From the NCBI GenBank assembly GCA_947462515.1, contig CANHPJ010000142.1, positions 1 to 5,536 of the forward strand: a DNA stretch of 5,536 nucleotides, given 5' to 3'. Shown in pieces: positions 1 through 5,536 of this stretch. The DNA is from Bacteroidota bacterium. Its GTDB lineage: Bacteria > Bacteroidota > Bacteroidia > JACCXN01. The notes below the pieces were generated by a model. It saw nothing but the letters and a program-made list of their open reading frames with translations, made no database searches and was not told the DNA's origin. Made by a program: the position numbers and the translations under genes. Each line of letters starts with the position of its first letter. Within the stretch, counting starts at the first letter, position 1.

Positions 1-1
1 C

Positions 2-3000
2 AGGATAGTATCCAGTTTAACCGATAATAATGGAAATATCTGGTTTGGACATTGGGCAGGAGGTATTTCCGTATATCTATCAAAGCAAAAGGTATTCAAG
101 GAAATAATACCATCTAAAACTGAAGAGATCTTTAAAACCATAAACTGCATTTATCAGGATAAAAGTGGAACTTTTTGGTTTGGTACCAATGGCCAAGGAA
201 TTTTAAGATATGTTCCCAATGCTAAAGATTTTATTACTTCAGACACCATACTGGAAATAGAGCAGATTACCTTAATTTCTTCCAAAGACGGATTGTCAAG
301 TTCTTTCGTCAATGCCATAATAGAATCAGACGATAATAAGCTGATGATAGGAACCGATCAGGGAATTTGTTTTATTGATACAAAAACCCAAAAAATAGCT
401 TCAAATAATAGTTTGAATGCACTTGTTCCAACATCAGGAATATCAAGTCTGTTGAAGGACAGTAAAGGAAACATTTGGGTAGGTACTGTAAATGACGGAT
501 TAACAAAAATCAATCTCAAGAATAATACAAGAAGGAAATATACCAATGCAGATGGTTTGACATCGAATAATATAAAGGTAATTTATGAAACCGATACAAA
601 GTATATTTTCATAGGAACCCTGGGAGGTGGAGTATCCAAGTATTTACCGCAATTGGAAGCCAATAATTACAGTGGGTCTTTGTTTCAGACTATTAGCTCA
701 AACCAGGGTTTAAGTAATGATAAGGTGCTTTCAATCATTCAGGATAGGGAGAAAAATATCTGGATAGGAACCTATTTAAACTTGAATCAATATTTTGATG
801 AGCAATTTGAGATTTATGGCCAAAGTGAGGGCTTGGTAAATAGCTTGGTTTGGTCTATAATGCAAGACAAAAAAGGAAGTTATTGGTTAGGAACAGAAGG
901 TGGTTTGATACGCTTTGATCAGGGTAAAAACAAAAACCAGAATACCTTTACAAATTATTCAAACAGCTTTAAAGGGCTCGTTACCAATACCACAGCACTT
1001 TATGAGGATAAAGACGGATTTATATGGTATTCCAACTTTGGAAATGGTGTTTCAAGGTTAAATCCGGTGACAAGACAAACACAAACCTTTAACACTACCA
1101 ATGGTTTAACAACCAATGATGTATATTGTATAACCGGAGATGCCTCAGGTGATGTTTGGATAGGAACAAATAAAGGTGGTGCCTCGAAGTATTCACTGCA
1201 AACCAATCAATTTCAGCATTTTTCCGAAAAGGAGGGACTCGGTGGAGATCAAGTTTATACCATATATAAAGACAAAAAGAATTTACTTTGGTTTGGTATG
1301 ATTGGCGGAAAGCTTGCCAGTTACGATGGTAAATCATTCAAAACTTATGGAAAAGAACAAGGTTACGATAATAAATTTACCTTATGTATTACCGAGGATT
1401 TAGATGGTAATTTATGGCTGGGGTCATATGACAATGGTATTTATAAGTTTGACGGTAAAAAATTTAAGAACTTTGGTATTAAACAAGGTGCTACCTCCGA
1501 AAATGCCTTTTTATTGGTTTGCGATAATAAAAACAGCTTGTGGGTAGGTACCAGATTAGGAATAGATAAGTTTAATATCAAAGAAGAAACCTTTAAGCAC
1601 TATGGTAAGCAAGATGGTTTTTTGGGTATTGAAATTAATCCCAATTCCGTTTGTAAGGATCAATCAGGCAACCTTTTGTTTGGCTCCATTATTGGTTTGG
1701 TAAAATACAATGCTGAGAATGAAAGATTAAACGATATAGAGCCTATAACATTTCTTAAGTCACCGCGAATATTTTATAAGGATTTTAAAATTCCGGAAAA
1801 TCATGAGTTTTCCTATTTCGACAATCATTTTACCTTCGACTTTGTTGGAGCAAGTTTAACGAATCCAAAACGTGTTAAATACCAATATATTTTAGAAGGT
1901 CATGAAAGCGCTTGGTCACCCATTAAAAAGGATAATTATGTAACCTTTTCAAACCTGCCTCCGGGTAAATATACCTTTAAGGTAATTGCATGTAATAATG
2001 ATGGTTTGTGGAATAAGACCCCTCAGGAGTTTTCTTTCACCATTCTGCCTCCTTTTTGGCAGTCAACCTGGTTTATTTCGCTGGTCGTAGTGTTTTTAGG
2101 ACTTGTAACGATATCTTATGTTAAGGTAAGGGAAAAAAAGTTGAGAAAAGAAAACAAAATTCTCGAGGACAAGGTAAGCTCTAGAACGCTTGAGTTGAGG
2201 AATGAGAAGGAAAATGTAGAACGTCAAAATGTAGAGATAGAACAGCAAAAAAATCAACTTCAAAAAACCAACGAACAAATTACAGATAGTATAGATTATG
2301 CTAAACGTATTCAGGAAGCAGTTTTTGTTCCTCTTGAGTCCATTGCTGATGCTTTTCCAAAGTCATTCGTATTTTTTAAACCTAAGGCAATTGTATCAGG
2401 CGACTTCTACTGGATGCACAAAACAAATACAAAGTTATTGTTTGCAGCGGCTGATTGCACCGGCCATGGGGTACCGGGAGCTTTTATGTCGATAATAGGG
2501 TATAACTTATTAAACACAATTATTAAAGAACAAGGGCTTACTTCTCCGGCAGAGATATTGACAGAGTTGAATAAACAGATTATATTAACACTAAACCAAT
2601 CTGAACATAACACCAAAGTTAAGGACGGTATGGACGTGGCATTATGCTGTTATGATGTTTTAACCGGAAAATTGGACTATGCAGGAGCTAATAACCCACT
2701 TTATCTGGTTAGAAACAATCAGTTAAGTGAAGTTAAGGCAGATAGGTTTTCACTTGGTAAATCGCCACTGCACGAGGAATTGATTTTTACAAACAATACC
2801 ATTACAGTTGAGAAAGGGGATAGTATATATATATTTACTGATGGTTTTGTCGATCAGAAAGGTGGTCCAAATAATAAAAAATTCTTCTATCCACCATTCC
2901 GTCAGCTATTAGAAAGCAATAGCACCTTACCATTCGATCGTCAAAGGGATATTCTGGATAAAACTATTGAAGACTGGAAAGCAGGAAAAGAACAAATTGA

Positions 3001-3031
3001 TGATATTTTAGTAATGGGAATTTCTTTTTAA
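2..3031 (+). CDS. Beta-propeller/Y_Y_Y transmembrane sensor with C-terminal SpoIIE (PP2C-type) serine phosphatase, 5'-partial
   Basis: The frame is open from base 2, giving 1009 visible residues before TAA at 3029-3031. The TTG at 293 lies inside a repeat (KDGLSSSFVNAI), so the true start and signal peptide are off the left edge. Numbering from base 2: residues 1 to about 575 hold 13 propeller blades, each marked by a W-x-G-like motif (residues 14, 59, 115, 159, 203, 254, 295, 342, 386, 430, 472, 514, 559). A Y_Y_Y domain follows (about 616-681, with NLPPGKYTFKV), then one membrane helix (about 691-707) followed by a basic stretch, a Lys/Glu/Gln-rich coiled coil (about 709-775) ending in DSIDYAKRIQEAVF, and a SpoIIE phosphatase (about 786-1009). 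The phosphatase keeps the expected metal-site motifs SGDFYW (799-804), ADCTGHGVPGAFMS (817-830), DGMDVAL (875-881), FTDGFVDQ (945-952) and QIDDILVMGISF (998-1009), so it is probably active. The expected topology is a periplasmic sensor and a cytoplasmic enzyme. In related systems the substrate is a phosphorylated STAS-type partner; none is present here. No kinase, receiver or HTH domain is visible. The ligand is unknown. Confidence 0.95.
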   Translation, partial: RIVSSLTDNNGNIWFGHWAGGISVYLSKQKVFKEIIPSKTEEIFKTINCIYQDKSGTFWFGTNGQGILRYVPNAKDFITSDTILEIEQITLISSKDGLSSSFVNAIIESDDNKLMIGTDQGICFIDTKTQKIASNNSLNALVPTSGISSLLKDSKGNIWVGTVNDGLTKINLKNNTRRKYTNADGLTSNNIKVIYETDTKYIFIGTLGGGVSKYLPQLEANNYSGSLFQTISSNQGLSNDKVLSIIQDREKNIWIGTYLNLNQYFDEQFEIYGQSEGLVNSLVWSIMQDKKGSYWLGTEGGLIRFDQGKNKNQNTFTNYSNSFKGLVTNTTALYEDKDGFIWYSNFGNGVSRLNPVTRQTQTFNTTNGLTTNDVYCITGDASGDVWIGTNKGGASKYSLQTNQFQHFSEKEGLGGDQVYTIYKDKKNLLWFGMIGGKLASYDGKSFKTYGKEQGYDNKFTLCITEDLDGNLWLGSYDNGIYKFDGKKFKNFGIKQGATSENAFLLVCDNKNSLWVGTRLGIDKFNIKEETFKHYGKQDGFLGIEINPNSVCKDQSGNLLFGSIIGLVKYNAENERLNDIEPITFLKSPRIFYKDFKIPENHEFSYFDNHFTFDFVGASLTNPKRVKYQYILEGHESAWSPIKKDNYVTFSNLPPGKYTFKVIACNNDGLWNKTPQEFSFTILPPFWQSTWFISLVVVFLGLVTISYVKVREKKLRKENKILEDKVSSRTLELRNEKENVERQNVEIEQQKNQLQKTNEQITDSIDYAKRIQEAVFVPLESIADAFPKSFVFFKPKAIVSGDFYWMHKTNTKLLFAAADCTGHGVPGAFMSIIGYNLLNTIIKEQGLTSPAEILTELNKQIILTLNQSEHNTKVKDGMDVALCCYDVLTGKLDYAGANNPLYLVRNNQLSEVKADRFSLGKSPLHEELIFTNNTITVEKGDSIYIFTDGFVDQKGGPNNKKFFYPPFRQLLESNSTLPFDRQRDILDKTIEDWKAGKEQIDDILVMGISF

Positions 3032-3353
3032 TTATCATTCACAAACTAAAAAATCCTTTCACTCCATATAATAAATGGTTGAAAGGATTTTTTTTTATAC
3101 TAATGGAAATTAGTGTTTAAGCCGATATTAGTACATAGAAATTTCTAACACTTCCTCCCTGTTTTAAACCTTGAAAGTTTGAATCCATCTTTGGAGTTCA
3201 AAAATTAAGCTCTCAATTTCAATTCCTTGATATCGTAATACAAAACTATACAAAGCGTAAATCTTTATAAAAGAGTTTAAACAGGATTTATGAGTGTCTT
3301 AAAAGTTGATTTAATGTTTTTTCTTTTGGTAATTTTGGTCAATTAAAATTCAT
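3032..3353. other. Convergent intergenic region, no gene seen beyond the terminator
   Basis: This 322-base AT-rich gap lies between two stop codons facing each other. Its first third holds the terminator hairpin. The remainder (about 3097-3353) has no convincing coding frame, tRNA-like fold or repeat array. It does contain a perfect 12-base palindrome TAGAAATTTCTA (3136-3147), a weak bulged hairpin with arms at 3178-3186 and 3193-3202 and no T tract on either strand, and a Bacteroidota-like promoter match on the + strand at 3306-3337. It probably serves mainly as the 3' untranslated region of the minus-strand gene. Confidence 0.7.
3048..3096 (+). terminator. Rho-independent terminator of the phosphatase gene, possibly bidirectional
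   Basis: AAAAAATCCTTTC (3048-3060) pairs perfectly with GAAAGGATTTTTT (3081-3093), and A3061-T3080 adds a fourteenth pair. CCAT (3064-3067) can pair with ATGG (3075-3078) inside the loop. A run of nine T (3088-3096) ends the + side, and the hairpin starts 16 bases after the TAA at 3031. On the minus strand the same hairpin is followed by a six-T run (complement of 3048-3053), so it could also stop transcription of the convergent gene ending at 3354. No other hairpin with a T tract is evident in the gap. The + direction call is strong; the bidirectional role is inferred. Confidence 0.87.
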
Positions 3354-5536
3354 TTATTTTTTGATGATTACCTCGGCGGCAATTTCTAATTTAATGGTAT
3401 TAGGATTTCCATTGGTAATAACGGTAACGGAGGTTTTGTTGAGTCCAAACTTCCCCTTACTATCAAAGCTTACAATTATTTCGCCTTGCTCATTGGGTTT
3501 AATCGGTGCTTTAGAAAATTCAGGTACTGTGCAGCCACAGCTTCCAATGGCATTATAAATTAACAGATCACTGCCACCGGTATTCTTTATTATGAACTTA
3601 TGACTCACTTTTTCCCCGTAATTAATTATTCCAAAATCATGAAAAGGATCCTGTACTTTTATTTCGGGTTTAGAAATTATAATGTTTTCGTTTGATGTGG
3701 TGTTTTTTTGTTCTTCTTTTTTTGTGTCAACTAAAACATCGGAAGTCGGAGGGCTTATTTGTTTAAGATTAACCTCAATTTTTCTCTCTAAGCCTGCTGA
3801 TCTGCTATAAATGGCATTTTTCAAATCATTGATATTATCACTCACAAGGCTGCCTGATTTAAATTCCCCGTTCGGCTCTTCATTGATTATCAATGCCTTG
3901 CTTATTATATGTTTTTTTAATAATCCATGCTCAAAATCATTGATATAGTTTTTGAAACTATTTATTCTTCTTTTAGAGAGCTTGACGTTATAGTCTGACT
4001 TGGCCAGTGGACTTGCATAGCCTTTTACTACCAATTCTATTTTATGACCTGATTCAAGCAGGTCTTTCAATGTTTTTGAAAAAGCGGAAAGATCCTGATA
4101 GCCCTTATCAACAAAATCATTGAAGAAGGCATTAATGTCAACAATGGCATCTTTAGCTTTAATATCAACTAATCCTTTGGAGTATTCTTTTTCATATTGG
4201 CTTAATAGTGCTTTGTAGTTTAAATAAGCGGTATTATAGTTTATTTCGGTAGAAGCCTTGGTCGACTTTGGATTAGGTTCATCATTGTGGAAGTAAAGCG
4301 TTAAAGGTAGAAATGCATTTAATTTTTTGGCAGCAAGAGCCGTTGAGGGATTATCCAGTTTTATGTTTTCTTTTGTTTTATCGGTTGAAACACTTTTCTT
4401 TATAACTGTATCTGATTGAGCCAATGGAAGCTCTGTGTTTTGAATTGCTTTTTCAATATAATAGATATCATTGCAGCAGGTTTCTCCTTTTGATGAGGCA
4501 GCTCCTTTTCGGTTTGATGAGAAATACCCTTTTTGGTTTTTTTCCTGTTTATCAAAATAGGCAGAGAAATAATAATCATTGGCGCTTGAATTTATCGGTA
4601 AGCCCATATTAATGGAAGTATGCAGACTGTCTAAATTACCGGTAGTTTTAAAAATGTCATAACCACCATATCCATTATGCCAGTCGGAACTGAAATAAAG
4701 GCTATCTGAATACTCATCATAGAACGGAGTAATCTCATTATCAATTGAGTTAACTGTTTTACCCAGGGTAATAGGGTTTTTAAAATTAAGAGTTGTTTTA
4801 TCCGATGTTTTTTCAATCGATACGGTGGAATACCAAATGTCTAGTTTCCCAAAACCTCCCGGTCTGTCAGAGGCAAAAAATAAAATGTTTTTTCCTTTAA
4901 AATGGCATATTTGCGGCTGAGTGCTGGTATATTCGGGGTGATTTATTGACTCGGGTAATTTGCTTATATTTTGCCACTTACCCTTTGAATCTTTTTCGGC
5001 ATAATAAATTTCAGAAAGGCCTTTTGGATTGGTTCTCGAGAAGAAAGCCAAATCCAGCTCTTTTGAGAGGGAAAAGTTGGCATTATCAAAATTTTTATCA
5101 TTTATATTTTCATCTATTTCTAATGGAGATTCAAACTGTTCATTTTCTTTTCCGGATCTGAAGATTTTAATTCTTTCTTTTTCAGAATCTTCCATGAGTA
5201 CACTTGAATCGGATTTTGAAATTAGAGCCGAAAAATAAAGGCCTTCATTATTTAGTGCAAAGGGTGCAAATTCTGAGTTTGTGGTATTAACAGGTTTATC
5301 TATGTTTCTGATATATAATGTGTTGGAATCTAAATTTTTAAGGGCGTATTCACAGGATTCTATTTCTTTTTTTGCTTTTTTGTTTAAGTAAGCCTCTTTC
5401 TCTTTTTTATAATTTTTGTTGAAAAGCTCCATATTTTTTCTTGCTTCTGCATATTTTCCATTTTGTTTTTGCATCATAGCAAGCCAGAACAGACTTTCTT
5501 CAAAATTTTCACCTTCATTATGATTAAAAACCTGAG
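3354..5536 (-). CDS. Envelope protein with TPR, PD40 repeats, divergent OmpA-like domain and C-terminal DUF1573, 5'-partial
   Basis: The frame is open from the right edge (first full codon 5534-5532) to TAA at 3356-3354, giving 726 visible residues. The tandem Met codons at 5472-5477 sit inside a TPR helix (FEESLFWLAMMQKQNGKYAE), so they are not the start; the N-terminus, probably with a signal or lipoprotein peptide, is outside. Numbering from 5534: TPR-like helices at about 12-43 with a Lys/Glu-rich tail; about five PD40 motifs between 99 and 362, such as FASDRPGGFGKLDIWYS and YFSSDWHNGYGGYDIFK; a polar Lys/Thr/Ser-rich linker; an OmpA-like domain at about 404-590 starting with LYFHNDEPNP and including KGYASPLAKSDYN and LSKRR; a second polar linker; and DUF1573 at about 626-723 with FGIINYGEKVSHKF and the SCGCTVPEF motif (Cys 666 and 668). 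TPR-PD40-OmpA proteins are common in Bacteroidota, usually outer-membrane or periplasmic and often linked to gliding or secretion machinery; that specific role is not shown here. The OmpA-like motif lacks the usual Asp of G-[HY]-T-D. The extra DUF1573 is an Ig-like domain of unknown function. The gene converges on the sensor phosphatase and is not in an operon with it. Confidence 0.93.
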   Translation of the reverse strand, partial: QVFNHNEGENFEESLFWLAMMQKQNGKYAEARKNMELFNKNYKKEKEAYLNKKAKKEIESCEYALKNLDSNTLYIRNIDKPVNTTNSEFAPFALNNEGLYFSALISKSDSSVLMEDSEKERIKIFRSGKENEQFESPLEIDENINDKNFDNANFSLSKELDLAFFSRTNPKGLSEIYYAEKDSKGKWQNISKLPESINHPEYTSTQPQICHFKGKNILFFASDRPGGFGKLDIWYSTVSIEKTSDKTTLNFKNPITLGKTVNSIDNEITPFYDEYSDSLYFSSDWHNGYGGYDIFKTTGNLDSLHTSINMGLPINSSANDYYFSAYFDKQEKNQKGYFSSNRKGAASSKGETCCNDIYYIEKAIQNTELPLAQSDTVIKKSVSTDKTKENIKLDNPSTALAAKKLNAFLPLTLYFHNDEPNPKSTKASTEINYNTAYLNYKALLSQYEKEYSKGLVDIKAKDAIVDINAFFNDFVDKGYQDLSAFSKTLKDLLESGHKIELVVKGYASPLAKSDYNVKLSKRRINSFKNYINDFEHGLLKKHIISKALIINEEPNGEFKSGSLVSDNINDLKNAIYSRSAGLERKIEVNLKQISPPTSDVLVDTKKEEQKNTTSNENIIISKPEIKVQDPFHDFGIINYGEKVSHKFIIKNTGGSDLLIYNAIGSCGCTVPEFSKAPIKPNEQGEIIVSFDSKGKFGLNKTSVTVITNGNPNTIKLEIAAEVIIKK

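Noticed and set aside
293..295. TTG as the start codon of the phosphatase gene
   Set aside because: The same frame is open for 97 codons upstream to the window edge and encodes two further propeller blades with WFG motifs (residues 14 and 59). The TTG is the Leu of the repeat motif DGLSS.
2823..2834. TA dinucleotide run resembling a microsatellite
   Set aside because: It encodes the conserved DSIYIFTDG strand of the phosphatase and is too short to suggest phase variation.
3178..3202. Hairpin with arms TTTGAATCC and GGAGTTCAAA as a terminator for the minus-strand gene
   Set aside because: The stem has a one-base bulge, and neither strand has a T tract after it.
3258..3290. TAAATC...GATTTA inverted repeat near the end of the minus-strand gene
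   Set aside because: Only six AT-rich pairs around a 21-base loop; expected by chance in this composition.
4424..5238. Small open frames on the + strand and in other frames across the minus-strand gene
   Set aside because: They overlap well-supported coding sequence of the PD40/OmpA-like protein, have no recognisable domains and look like out-of-frame shadows.
5472..5477. Tandem ATG codons as the start of the minus-strand gene
   Set aside because: The frame remains open for 19 codons to the right edge and the upstream residues complete a TPR helix. No convincing ribosome binding site or signal peptide is placed for a start here.

Overview
The window looks like a piece of a Bacteroidota (Bacteroidetes) chromosome. 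The evidence is AT-rich sequence, TAA stops, and two protein architectures that are hallmarks of that phylum: a Y_Y_Y/two-component-regulator-type beta-propeller receptor, and a TPR/PD40/OmpA-like envelope protein. Nothing points to a mobile element, prophage, CRISPR array or RNA gene.

Layout: two long, convergent genes fill almost the whole window, and both run off its edges. Bases 2-3031 (+) encode the last 1009 residues of a membrane-spanning sensor phosphatase. It has at least 13 propeller blades, a Y_Y_Y domain, one transmembrane helix, a coiled coil and a C-terminal SpoIIE/PP2C-type serine phosphatase. The reading frame is already open at the left edge, so the first apparent start (a TTG at 293) is inside a blade and is not the true start. 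Bases 3354-5536 (-) encode the last 726 residues of an envelope protein: a TPR helix pair, about five PD40 (WD40-like) motifs, a divergent OmpA-like domain and a C-terminal DUF1573 domain. The two adjacent Met codons at 5472-5477 also lie inside a domain (the TPR), so this gene begins beyond the right edge.

The 322-base gap between the two stops (3032-3353) holds a strong hairpin with a T tract on the + side and an A tract on the other. It should terminate the phosphatase gene and may terminate the opposing gene as well. The rest of the gap is AT-rich with no convincing gene.

How the genes may work: the phosphatase probably senses a ligand or envelope state in the periplasm through its propellers and passes the signal across the membrane to a cytoplasmic phosphatase, which in SpoIIE/RsbU-type systems acts on a phosphorylated STAS-domain partner. 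No such partner is in the window. The minus-strand protein is probably an outer-membrane or periplasmic structural protein. Because the genes are convergent they are not co-transcribed, and the sequence gives no direct sign of a functional link. I see no clearly new multi-gene system. The points most worth checking are the OmpA-like/DUF1573 fusion, the altered peptidoglycan-binding motif, and the receptor-to-phosphatase fusion.
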